43,763 nt of DNA from Bacillus sp. B1-b2 (GTDB lineage: Bacteria; Bacillota; Bacilli; Bacillales; Cytobacillaceae). The stretch covers positions 1 to 43,763 of the forward strand of contig NZ_WEHU01000035.1 of assembly GCF_009183415.1 (NCBI RefSeq). Reading direction: 5' to 3'. Positions 28,991-36,415 of the stretch are shown one piece after another (the first letter of the stretch is position 1; the number at the start of each line of letters is the position of its first letter). The notes under the pieces were generated by a model, which saw only the letters and a list, made by a program, of their open reading frames with translations, searched no databases and was not told where the DNA came from. Made by a program: the position numbers and the translations under genes.

Positions 28991-29686
28991 ATGAGGATTT
29001 TAATAGTAGAGGATGAAATGGGGCTTGCAGAAGCATTAGCTCAAATACTAATGAAAAACCATTATTACGTTGACATAGTAAATGACGGAGAAACTGGGTT
29101 GGACTATATCCTCACTGGCATTTATGACCTACTTCTTCTCGACATTATGCTACCTGAAATAGACGGAATAACAATTTTACGAGCAATTCGTGAAAAAGGC
29201 ATTGCAACACCTGTAATTCTCCTTTCTGCAAAAGGTGACATTTCTGACAAAGTATCTGGTCTTGATAATGGAGCAGATGATTATATGGCCAAACCCTTTT
29301 CTACAGACGAGCTCTTAGCAAGAATTAGAGCAGCTTTAAGGCGAAATAATGAAGTAGTTCCAGATGATTCCTTAAAATTCGGTGATTTAGAGTTAACCAT
29401 GTCTACTCTTATGCTTTCATGTAAAGAGAAAGAATTGAAGCTAATACTAAAAGAAGGCAAACTATTAGAGCTACTACTCATTAGAAAAAACACGGTAACA
29501 TCTAAAGAACAAATTATTGAAAAATTATGGGGACTTGACTCAGACGTTGAGCATAATAATGTAGAAGTATATATTTCTTTTTTAAGAAAAAAACTAGTAT
29601 TCTTACATTCAACTGTTCAAATTAAAACAATTAGAGGGGTTGGTTACATGGTGGAGGTGATATCAGATGTTCACCAAACTTCGTAA
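28991..29686 (+). CDS. OmpR/PhoB family response regulator
   Basis: A 231-residue response regulator. The receiver (about 1-118) has the acidic pocket VEDE, the phosphorylated Asp51 in LLLLDIMLP, Thr/Ser in LLSAKGD and Lys101 in AKPFS. The winged-helix output domain covers about 128-228, with VTSKEQIIEKLWG and IRGVGYMV. The frame reaches 28973, but AAGGAGAGG fits the ATG at 28991. Its stop overlaps the kinase gene by 20 bases, implying translational coupling. The signal is unknown; the divergent YceI gene is the nearest candidate target. Confidence 0.92.
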   Translation: MRILIVEDEMGLAEALAQILMKNHYYVDIVNDGETGLDYILTGIYDLLLLDIMLPEIDGITILRAIREKGIATPVILLSAKGDISDKVSGLDNGADDYMAKPFSTDELLARIRAALRRNNEVVPDDSLKFGDLELTMSTLMLSCKEKELKLILKEGKLLELLLIRKNTVTSKEQIIEKLWGLDSDVEHNNVEVYISFLRKKLVFLHSTVQIKTIRGVGYMVEVISDVHQTS

Positions 29687-30899
29687 TCGATTATTGATTA
29701 TTAATATGGCTACTATTCTTTTTATTATGATAGTAGCATTTGTTTCTATCTATTTTATCACTTGTCAAAAAGTAGAAAGTGACATTGATATTAATCTTGA
29801 AATAGTATCGGATTATTATCACAAGAAAGAAAAACAATCACCACCCAAAGATTCCCAGAGTAAAGGTTACACCAAGGATGAACTATTACCATGCTTTGCA
29901 TTAAGAACAGATTTACAATGGAATATATTATCTACAGAATCCAAGTTAGATCTAGATCATACATTCTTTGAACTTGTTGTAGATGACATTTCTAGTACTA
30001 ATTCCTTACATGGACGGCTAAAACTAGATGATATTAACTGGGCTTATAAGGTTGAGCAGAATTCATCTGGTTATTCTATTTATGCTCTTGACGTCACTTC
30101 CGAATTGAAAGTAGTGAATAATCTTCTTTATGCTTTTGTCATTGTTGGAATAATTATGTTAATACTCATCTTCTTCCTAACAAAACTTCTAGCAAATCGT
30201 TATATTAAACCAGTCAAGGAAGCGTTTGAGAAGCAAAAACAATTTATTTCTGACGCCTCTCATGAATTAAAGACACCACTATCTGTTATCCATACAAACA
30301 CAGATGTACTCTTAAGTAATAAAGAAGATTTAATTGTTAACCAATTAAAATGGGTGGAACATATAAAAACAGAAACAGAAAGAATGAAATTACTTACAAA
30401 CGATTTACTTTATCTTGCTGAAATGGACGATAAACATACAGATATTATCTTTGCTCCTTTTAATATTAGCCATGCAGTAGAAAGCGTTATTCTCACAATG
30501 GAAGGAGTCATTTATGAAAAGCAAGTAAATCTTGACTATCAGATTGAACCCAACATAACTACCACTGGTAATGTAGAGCAGATGAAGCAATTAGTCATGA
30601 TTTTGCTTGATAACGCCATTAAATATACTAATACTCAAGGCTTAATAACATTAGAATTAAGAAAACGACATAACGAGGTAATACTAGAGATAACTAATAC
30701 CGGAACAGGGATATCTAAAGAACATCTGGAAAAAATATTTGATCGTTTCTATCGAAATGATCCATCCCGATCTCGTAAGTATGGTGGCTATGGTCTAGGA
30801 CTTTCTATTGCAAAATCAATTGTAGAAAAGCATAAAGGGAAAATTAGTGTGAAGAGTAATCCTAATGAAATGACTACTTTTACGGTGAGATTTGGATAA
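29667..30899 (+). CDS. Sensor histidine kinase (HAMP-poor, extracytoplasmic sensor)
   Basis: A 410-residue membrane kinase paired with the response regulator at 28991. Transmembrane segments lie at about 12-32 and 153-175, enclosing a sensor loop of roughly 120 residues with no recognised domain. A linker leads to the HisKA domain with His199 in FISDASHELKTP. The ATPase domain (about 300-410) has LLDNAIKYT (N box), TGTGISKEHLEKIFDRFYR (G1/F boxes) and GYGLGLSIAKSI (G2). GGAGGTG lies inside the preceding gene. The arrangement resembles CiaH/CssS-like kinases, but the stimulus is unknown. Confidence 0.9.
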   Translation: MFTKLRNRLLIINMATILFIMIVAFVSIYFITCQKVESDIDINLEIVSDYYHKKEKQSPPKDSQSKGYTKDELLPCFALRTDLQWNILSTESKLDLDHTFFELVVDDISSTNSLHGRLKLDDINWAYKVEQNSSGYSIYALDVTSELKVVNNLLYAFVIVGIIMLILIFFLTKLLANRYIKPVKEAFEKQKQFISDASHELKTPLSVIHTNTDVLLSNKEDLIVNQLKWVEHIKTETERMKLLTNDLLYLAEMDDKHTDIIFAPFNISHAVESVILTMEGVIYEKQVNLDYQIEPNITTTGNVEQMKQLVMILLDNAIKYTNTQGLITLELRKRHNEVILEITNTGTGISKEHLEKIFDRFYRNDPSRSRKYGGYGLGLSIAKSIVEKHKGKISVKSNPNEMTTFTVRFG

Positions 30900-30972
30900 A
30901 CATTCACCCTTATCTACTTATTAATTCCTTTTACTTTTTTATGGAATATTCTGTATTATATAAATAATATTT

Positions 30973-31134
30973 AAGTACGATGAAGAGAAGATCCGTTTGG
31001 TGAAAAGGAGTAAGATGCTTTATTGAAGCAAGCCTCAGAGTATCCAATTGGAACCTATTAGGAGATAGTTGGACGGGAGCTCCCGTTATAGAGCTTGGGT
31101 ATAGTATTTGTACCTGATAATACGGGGGGGGGGT
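30973..31134 (+). ncRNA. Relic of a T-box leader, 3' part lost
   Basis: The order of motifs is that of a T-box riboswitch. AAGTACGATGAAGAGAAG opens stem I, TTGGTGAAAA resembles its distal loop, TTGAAGCAAGCCTCAGAG resembles the specifier side, and GGAGATAGTTGGACGGGAG resembles the GGAGTAG...ACGGG region. CTCCCGTTATAGAGC follows before the antiterminator. The expected AAGGGTGGTACCGCG T-box sequence is replaced by TAC and ten Gs, and no terminator follows, so it should not work. The specifier codon is ambiguous (GCA or CAA). The assignment comes from motif order by eye, without a covariance model. Confidence 0.5.
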
Positions 31135-31368
31135 TGCTTACCTTTACTCAAAACAATATACCAAGTAAGTAGCATGGGACGGGTCATAAGCGTATATGAT
31201 CTCGTTCAATCTATTCTATTAAACATTCTGACTAGTATAATGGGGGTTGCTGCTCAAGTTATTCCAATTCAGACAGAAGTAATTATAGGAATTATCTTAA
31301 TGGTAGTGCTATCATTCCTGTTATGTATCCTTTCATTGATACCAACTAAAAAAGAACTATTAGAATAA
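31135..31368 (+). pseudogene. C-terminal relic of an MFS transporter
   Basis: The frame reads LPLLKTIYQVSS, then MGRVISVYDLVQSILLNILT, then two hydrophobic segments and a charged end, LIPTKKELLE. This is the usual pattern of the last three segments of an MFS efflux protein (GRVxSxYxLxxSxxxxLxS). Some 300 upstream residues are missing. The frame enters from a ten-G run fused to the T-box relic, and no ribosome site or start is present. Most likely a deletion joined a leader to the gene's tail. Confidence 0.65.
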
Positions 31369-31428
31369 TATGTCTAATAATAAATGAATATATTAGCATA
31401 AAGGAAAGTCCTTACATGAGGGTAAACG

Positions 31429-31468
31429 AAAAGCTTCTCAGAGTTTCTACTACTCTTGAGAAGCTTTT
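31429..31468. terminator. Bidirectional terminator
   Basis: AAAAGCTTCTCA (31429-31440) pairs with TGAGAAGCTTTT (31457-31468), and GAG/CTC extends the stem inward. It ends the leftward chemoreceptor operon 70 bases past its stop and could also serve the vanished rightward MFS gene. Confidence 0.88.
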
Positions 31469-31539
31469 GTTTTGTTTCATACTCTATTTGAAACACAAAG
31501 TGAATCACCAAAATATATTGTATTTCAACCTAAAAATCT

Positions 31540-32721
31540 TTATTTATTATCTTCTTTTGCTACACTAGCCTCTTCTTCCACACCATGATTCCAAACTAGT
31601 AACAATTTATCTACATCATTCTTTAAATCTACAAGCTTATTTGCTTCTTGAACAAGAATGTTCATCATATTTAGTTCATCATCACTAATTTCAATAAGCT
31701 CTTCAAACATTTCCACTGATTCTCGCGAAATAGCAGCTATCTCTTTAATGGTTGACATAATAACTTGAGAGCTTGATGATAATTCTTCTGAACTTGCAGA
31801 AGAATTTGCGTTATTTTCAGCAATAATCTCCGTTGTAGATAGAATTTTCTCAAACATACTTCCTACTTCTACAATGGTAGCATTGGTATCTGCAAATTCT
31901 TCTGTTCCCTGTTTCATAGAACTTACAACTACATCGGTTTCTTCTTGAATATTTTTCACAATATTCGACACTTCTGAAGAAGATTGACGTGATTGTTCTG
32001 CTAATTTTCTAACCTCATCTGCAACAACAGCAAATCCTTTTCCATGCTCTCCTGCACGAGCAGCCTCAATTGCTGCATTTAATGCAAGTAGGTTAATTTG
32101 CTCCGAAATTCCTGTAATGACTTTAACGATGGTTCCAATTTCTTGAGACTTCTCGCCAAGCTTCATAATGGAATTATTGGTTGTGTTAATGGTTTGATTA
32201 AACTTCTCCATCTTCTCTAGGGAGTCCTTCAACTTGTCGTTGCCTTCTTGTGTTAATTCTAATGTTGTATTAGACTGCTCCGAAATTTGGTTTGATCGGA
32301 TAGATAAATCCTCAATTGCTTTAGACATATCTTCCATCGAAAAAGAGCTTTCTTCCGTTGCTATTAATTGCTTCTGTAAGCCTCTGCCTACCTCGTCAAT
32401 TGCAGCTCTTACGATATCCGCTTTCTCAGATACATACTCTCCGCTATCAGAAAGATTGCCACCTGCTTCATGTACATGCTTTGCAAATGTATTAAATTTC
32501 TCTCTAACATTACTTACATATCCAATAAGCTGATTGAACGCAGCATGATCTGCATTTCTTTCTTCCACTTCTCCTACAATATTCCCTGCCGATAATTCCT
32601 TCATTCCATTTAATATTTCATTATTAATATGAGAGCGTTTTTTAAGTGAAAAATATCGTATAGCAAAAAATACGGTCGATCCTAATAGAATCACAATTAA
32701 ACCTAGCAATATAGCTTCCAT
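31540..32721 (-). CDS. Methyl-accepting chemotaxis protein without sensor domain
   Basis: A 393-residue chemoreceptor-like protein. It has one N-terminal hydrophobic segment (about 4-24), no second segment and no periplasmic or PAS sensor. Residues about 35-75 resemble only part of a HAMP domain. A long coiled coil with the kinase-control hairpin follows; its tip [20 protein letters not shown] continues [17 protein letters not shown] (about 208-243). No C-terminal CheR-tether pentapeptide is visible. It should couple to CheA/CheW from the membrane, taking input from partner proteins or the cytoplasm (inference). It is the last gene of the riboswitch-controlled operon after the STAS-like and GNAT-like genes, which are candidate partners. 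AGGAG precedes the ATG. Confidence 0.88.
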   Translation of the reverse strand: MEAILLGLIVILLGSTVFFAIRYFSLKKRSHINNEILNGMKELSAGNIVGEVEERNADHAAFNQLIGYVSNVREKFNTFAKHVHEAGGNLSDSGEYVSEKADIVRAAIDEVGRGLQKQLIATEESSFSMEDMSKAIEDLSIRSNQISEQSNTTLELTQEGNDKLKDSLEKMEKFNQTINTTNNSIMKLGEKSQEIGTIVKVITGISEQINLLALNAAIEAARAGEHGKGFAVVADEVRKLAEQSRQSSSEVSNIVKNIQEETDVVVSSMKQGTEEFADTNATIVEVGSMFEKILSTTEIIAENNANSSASSEELSSSSQVIMSTIKEIAAISRESVEMFEELIEISDDELNMMNILVQEANKLVDLKNDVDKLLLVWNHGVEEEASVAKEDNK

Positions 32722-32759
32722 GATAAACTTATCTCCTACCTCTAATTTTTATTGAGTTT

Positions 32760-33470
32760 TTAAAGTTCTTTTATAATGATATATGTTCCATCTGCTAAAC
32801 TTGAGGAAATACCATTTAACTTACTATTATCCTGATATTTATGAACAATGAAATTACCATCTAAATCCACATATTTATTCATACCATGGTATTTTTCCAT
32901 TACGCGCATAGATTTTGGATTAGTTGCTTCTCCAACTACAGCCTTTAATCCATCGGCAGTAGCTTTCAAGATAAGCAGACTTCCTAATTCCTTAATAATT
33001 TCATGACGTTCTTGATCAGCAATAACACCTAACATGAAAAGGTGTAGGATTTCTCCATTTTCCAGTTCTTTTTCATTTCGTTTTTGATAGTCTTCTAAGA
33101 AGCGTTTATCCACATCTTCTAAAACATGTAAAATCACATTCATATCAGAGAAAGACCCTTCAAAAACATCTTCTCCAATAATTTCTGGAGCATTGGTATC
33201 ACCAGCTAGTACACCTACAACCTTATCATTAGAATCTATCGCCACTGCACAGTACCCTTGCTCCACTGTAGCTTCTAAATAATCCTTTGTAAAATGGTAA
33301 AAATCTTCATATTGGATATTTAATAAGCCAACCATTGGCTCTTGAACCCATTTCCCTGATACATCCACACCAATAAAAGTACGAGCCAAACATTCAGCTG
33401 CTTTCTCTAATAATTCTATTTGTTCTTTATTTATAATTTCATATGTGTATAACTCTAGCGTATCCTTCAC
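32760..33470 (-). CDS. GNAT-like protein, possibly catalytically altered
   Basis: A 236-residue soluble protein with a GNAT (N-acetyltransferase) fold by pattern. YCAVAIDSNDKVVGVLAGDT forms strands 2-4, ILHLFMLGVIADQERHEI is the strand-4/motif-A region, and AVVGEATNPKSMRVMEKYHG is motif B. The usual acetyl-CoA loop (R/Q)xxGxG/A is not evident: after LGVIADQER comes HEIIKELGSLL. Acetyl-CoA binding may therefore be changed or lost. GTG start with GGAAGGATG upstream. It lies 57 bases after the STAS-like gene and 38 before the chemoreceptor gene, in one operon. It may modify or regulate the receptor (inference). Confidence 0.66.
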   Translation of the reverse strand: MKDTLELYTYEIINKEQIELLEKAAECLARTFIGVDVSGKWVQEPMVGLLNIQYEDFYHFTKDYLEATVEQGYCAVAIDSNDKVVGVLAGDTNAPEIIGEDVFEGSFSDMNVILHVLEDVDKRFLEDYQKRNEKELENGEILHLFMLGVIADQERHEIIKELGSLLILKATADGLKAVVGEATNPKSMRVMEKYHGMNKYVDLDGNFIVHKYQDNSKLNGISSSLADGTYIIIKEL

Positions 33471-33527
33471 TTGTTATCATCCTTCCAAATTATAAATTTC
33501 AGTATCTATGCTTTCTCCAAAAGGACT

Positions 33528-33896
33528 TTACATAGAATGGTTAACTCGATCAATAAAGGTACCAGTGAACTCGATTCTTTCTAAGGCATTTCTAATTTGA
33601 ACTTGAGCAATTTTAGAAGATGGCTTTACTACAAGAACGTCCTTAAAACCTAGTGTAGAATAAAATTGCATGGTTTGCTCTAATTGTGGAACTACTTTTG
33701 AAGGTACTGGTGTTTGGTGAGTACCATCAACAACAAATGTATAATCTTGTCTATTAACCTTATTAATTGTTTCTTGTAAGTCCACCATATATCCTTCTGC
33801 ATCTTCTGCCCTCATTAAACCATGTACTTGAACCTGCACTTCTTTTGCATTTTCATTGATGGCCATTTTATACTTCTTTTTATCTACTACTATCAT
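33528..33896 (-). CDS. STAS/SpoIIAA-like small protein
   Basis: A 122-residue soluble protein whose alternating strands and helices fit a SpoIIAA/STAS-type fold: KKYKMAINENAKEVQVQVHG (two strands), RAEDAEGYMVDLQETINKVN (helix), YTFVVDGTH (strand) and FKDVLVVKPSSKIAQVQIRN (strand/helix). No kinase-target serine can be named with certainty. I recognise no closer family. GGGAG lies seven bases before the ATG. It is the first gene of the operon with the GNAT-like and chemoreceptor genes, directly downstream of the c-di-GMP riboswitch and terminator. It may carry signals between c-di-GMP status and the receptor (inference). Confidence 0.58.
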   Translation of the reverse strand: MIVVDKKKYKMAINENAKEVQVQVHGLMRAEDAEGYMVDLQETINKVNRQDYTFVVDGTHQTPVPSKVVPQLEQTMQFYSTLGFKDVLVVKPSSKIAQVQIRNALERIEFTGTFIDRVNHSM

Positions 33897-33968
33897 CCCT
33901 AGTCTCCCTCTCTCAAAGCTTCTATACTAAATCTGTGATGTTTTGTACGTTTTTTCTTGGAGCCAAAA

Positions 33969-33996
33969 TAAAAAGCTATCCTACATATGGATAGCC
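33969..33996 (-). terminator. Riboswitch-controlled terminator
   Basis: GCTATCC (33975-33981) pairs with GGATAGC (33989-33995); on the minus strand the stem runs into TTTTTATTTT. It lies between the c-di-GMP aptamer and the first gene. Its minus-strand 5' arm GGCTATC can alternatively pair with GATAGTC at the 3' side of the aptamer (34028-34034). Confidence 0.88.
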
Positions 33997-34019
33997 AAAT
34001 AACACTGATTGTGGTTGTT

Positions 34020-34092
34020 GGCAACCCGACTATCATATCCAAATGGATTTTAGACTCGTAGCTTTGCGTCCTTACCTTTCGATAAGTTTGCC
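34020..34092 (-). promoter_or_regulatory. c-di-GMP-I riboswitch (GEMM) aptamer
   Basis: The minus strand from 34092 reads GGCAAAC, then a helix with a GAAA tetraloop (CTTATCGAAAGGTAAG), then GGACGCAAAGCTACGAGTCT with the AAA of the tetraloop receptor. A second hairpin (ATCCATTTGGAT) and the closing segment TAGTCGGGTTGCC follow. These are the conserved blocks of the GEMM-I aptamer in the right order and spacing. A terminator follows 24 bases later. The conflict between GATAGTC in the aptamer and the terminator arm predicts that ligand binding favours termination, an OFF switch. Confidence 0.92.
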
Positions 34093-34147
34093 TTTTTCAT
34101 ATAGTTGAAAAAATAGTACTAATCTCCTGATGATATCGTACTATATT

Positions 34148-34176
34148 ATTATAGAGAAGATGTCATTTTTTGTCGA
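34148..34176 (-). promoter_or_regulatory. Promoter of the riboswitch-controlled operon
   Basis: Minus strand: TCGACA (34171-34176), a 17-nt spacer and the consensus -10 TATAAT (34148-34153). It gives a leader of about 245 bases containing the aptamer and terminator. No SigD-type promoter was found. Confidence 0.68.
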
Positions 34177-34292
34177 TAGCTGTTGAGTTTCTTCAAAAAT
34201 TTGGATAATTATATTTCATAGATTAAGGATGGATGATTCGTATCTTAACTTTCCATACAAATGAGTCTTGAAAGTTATTTTTAATAGGAAAT

Positions 34293-34327
34293 AAAAGGAA
34301 ACTGCCCATTTTAGACAATTCCCTTTT
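34293..34327 (-). terminator. Terminator of the DUF418 gene
   Basis: In the minus-strand RNA AAAAGGGAATTG pairs with CAGTTTCCTTTT through two G-U pairs, with a T-run at the end. The stem begins inside the last codons and stop of the DUF418 gene region. Confidence 0.6.
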
Positions 34328-34333
34328 AAGTGT

Positions 34334-35536
34334 TTATCCAACTTTCTTATCTATCTTTTCACGTGGTGACAAGTAACCTGTTCCAGCACCCCACTTTAAA
34401 TATGTCCAAACACGCAAAACTTTCTCAAATGGTCCTGTTTTAAAAAACTTTAGATAAAAGATACTTCCAACTAATTGAGCACTATAAACGAGTATCGTTA
34501 AACCGATCCCTGCGAGAACACCTAGTTTTCCGAATAAGCCTATTCCATATCCGTAAAATATCGAGGTACAAATAATAGTTTGTAATAAATAATTTGTTAA
34601 AGATAATCTTCCGACAGAGATAAAACCTTGAACCAAAGAGTTTTCTTTGTTTTGTAGCAATAGAGAGAACAGAAAGATATATCCAAAAGCAAGTACTGGC
34701 CCTCCCAATGCATATCCAACACCACTTATGCCAAGGCTCGGAAGTAGAAAAGGCATCATCTTAAGAACAATCCCACTAACTATAAAAATCAGCCCTAAGT
34801 TTTTCCACTTCTTCGAGTAAGAAGCCTCTCTTATTTTAGTAAACCACTTTTGCTTCGCTGCAATCATACCAAATAAGAACATTGGTAATGTTACAAATGG
34901 TGTAAGGATAAGTATAAATAGCATTGCTCCTTCTGTCATTAGCTCTGTTAGAGGATCTTCGTTCATTCGGTGCGATAATATTTCTGTGTAAGAGCCATTT
35001 TGGTAAACATCAAGAGTAGTTGTAACATAATCAGCCATAACACTTTTCTCTTCTTGTGTAGTAGCTACATCTAATGGTCCATAGCTTAGAATACTTATAA
35101 AAGAAATTAAAATGATTCCCCATATATAAAGTGTTTTAACTTTTCGGTTTAGATATAAAAGTAAAACAAAACCTGTCATACCATAAGCAGTTAGGATGTC
35201 TCCTTCCCAAAGAAGGGTACTATGTAAAATTCCTAATATTAGCAACAGCAAAAAACGCCTTGCTAAGTAACGCTTAACTGGTAAACCCTTATTTTCTAAA
35301 CTCTCTTTCATTTTTATCATTCCATAACCAAACAAAAACGCAAAGATTGGCATAAAACTCGATTCAATTAATACTTTTAACACGATATGTGTTATATGAT
35401 CGAAGTTGGATATAGAATAATGAGCCATTTCATCTTTTCCATATATACCATATTGAAAAATCAACATGTTTGCTGCCAGAATCCCAAACAAGCTTAAGCC
35501 CCTTAGAGCATCTACCACAACAACCCTATTATTCAT
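34334..35536 (-). CDS. DUF418 (YeiB-like) membrane protein
   Basis: A 400-residue integral membrane protein with about 9-10 hydrophobic segments. The opening RVVVVDALRGLSLFGILAAN and the closing region SVGRLSLTNYLLQTIICT with FFKTGPFEKVLRVWTY (the DUF418 domain, about 230-385) match the YeiB-like family. Family members are related to acyltransferase-3-type membrane proteins, and their function is mostly unknown; roles in modifying or transporting envelope compounds are proposed. AAAGGGGT precedes the ATG. It is divergent from a two-component system at 35690, with repeat elements between them, so it may be a target (inference). Confidence 0.85.
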   Translation of the reverse strand: MNNRVVVVDALRGLSLFGILAANMLIFQYGIYGKDEMAHYSISNFDHITHIVLKVLIESSFMPIFAFLFGYGMIKMKESLENKGLPVKRYLARRFLLLLILGILHSTLLWEGDILTAYGMTGFVLLLYLNRKVKTLYIWGIILISFISILSYGPLDVATTQEEKSVMADYVTTTLDVYQNGSYTEILSHRMNEDPLTELMTEGAMLFILILTPFVTLPMFLFGMIAAKQKWFTKIREASYSKKWKNLGLIFIVSGIVLKMMPFLLPSLGISGVGYALGGPVLAFGYIFLFSLLLQNKENSLVQGFISVGRLSLTNYLLQTIICTSIFYGYGIGLFGKLGVLAGIGLTILVYSAQLVGSIFYLKFFKTGPFEKVLRVWTYLKWGAGTGYLSPREKIDKKVG

Positions 35537-35639
35537 AAACTATCTTACCCCTTTGTTCTAATATATTTTCACTTTACACTATTCAGCTTACTGTAGAACA
35601 TTTCTTTATTTACCAATAGATTACAATTTTTACAGATTG

Positions 35640-35657
35640 GTAAGGTTAAAGTAAGGT
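35640..35657 (+). promoter_or_regulatory. 11-bp-spaced direct repeat before the second two-component system
   Basis: GTAAGGT at 35640-35646 recurs at 35651-35657, exactly 11 bases apart. TTTACA (35630-35635) lies just upstream and TATGTT (35661-35666) just downstream. This is the typical shape of an OmpR-type response-regulator site at an activated promoter. Confidence 0.5.
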
Positions 35658-35689
35658 AGCTATGTTAGGATAGTTGAGAGGTGAATTTA

Positions 35690-36415
35690 ATGGTAAATTT
35701 AAACATCTTATTAGTAGATGATGAACGCTCCATTGTTTCCATGATGGAAACAGTATTAAAAAAAGAAGGCTATAAAAATATAAAAACAGCACAGACGGTG
35801 AAACAGACACTCGAACTAATAGAGACTCATCCATTTGATTTTATTATCCTTGATGTGATGCTCCCAGATGGCAGTGGTTTTGATTTAGGACCCAAAATCC
35901 GTGAAAAAGGAAATGCTTATATTTTATATTTAACAGCACGAACGACTGATTTTGATGTATTGACTGGCTTTGCAATGGGTGGGGATGATTATGTTACCAA
36001 ACCATTTAATCCACTTGAAATTGTAGCAAGAATAAAAGCTGTTCAGAGAAGAAATGCGGTATCTTCTAGTAACACAGAAAGTAAACTGCAGCCTTTTATT
36101 TATGATTTTGGTTATTTCCAAGTTAATGAAGTAACAAAGGAATTGAAAGTGAATGGGAAGGTAATAAATTGTCCAGCACTTGTCTTTCGATTACTAGTCT
36201 ATTTATGCAAACACCCAAATCATGTTTTTACAAAAAGTGATTTATTTGAAGCCGTTTGGGGCATAGATCACATCGTTGATGATAATACCATTATGGTGCA
36301 TATTAGACGACTACGGGAACGAATTGAGCCTGATCCTAGCAATCCTCAGTTTCTTGTTACAGTTAGAGGCTTGGGTTACAAGCTAGTGATGGAGGAAAGT
36401 CATGAAATCCATTAA
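35690..36415 (+). CDS. OmpR/PhoB family response regulator
   Basis: A 241-residue response regulator. In the receiver (about 1-118) VDDE forms the acidic pocket, Asp55 in FIILDVMLPD is the phosphorylation site, and TARTTD and TKPFNP hold the switch Thr and Lys. The winged helix (about 140-238) has FTKSDLFEAVWG and VRGLGYKL. The open frame starts at a GTG (35681) lying within the ribosome site; GAGAGGTG fits the ATG at 35690. It overlaps the kinase gene by 14 bases, so they are translated together. Its regulon is unknown; the divergent DUF418 gene is the nearest candidate. Confidence 0.92.
   Translation: MVNLNILLVDDERSIVSMMETVLKKEGYKNIKTAQTVKQTLELIETHPFDFIILDVMLPDGSGFDLGPKIREKGNAYILYLTARTTDFDVLTGFAMGGDDYVTKPFNPLEIVARIKAVQRRNAVSSSNTESKLQPFIYDFGYFQVNEVTKELKVNGKVINCPALVFRLLVYLCKHPNHVFTKSDLFEAVWGIDHIVDDNTIMVHIRRLRERIEPDPSNPQFLVTVRGLGYKLVMEESHEIH

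Noticed and set aside
31108-31368. The 86-residue frame as a functional small membrane protein
   Set aside because: Its start is a TTG within the T-box relic, it translates the G-run, and the rest matches only the tail of an MFS protein.
34120-34180. A SigD (motility sigma factor) promoter for the chemoreceptor operon
   Set aside because: TACGATAT resembles the SigD -10, but no TAAA-like -35 lies at the right distance, whereas a good SigA promoter is present.
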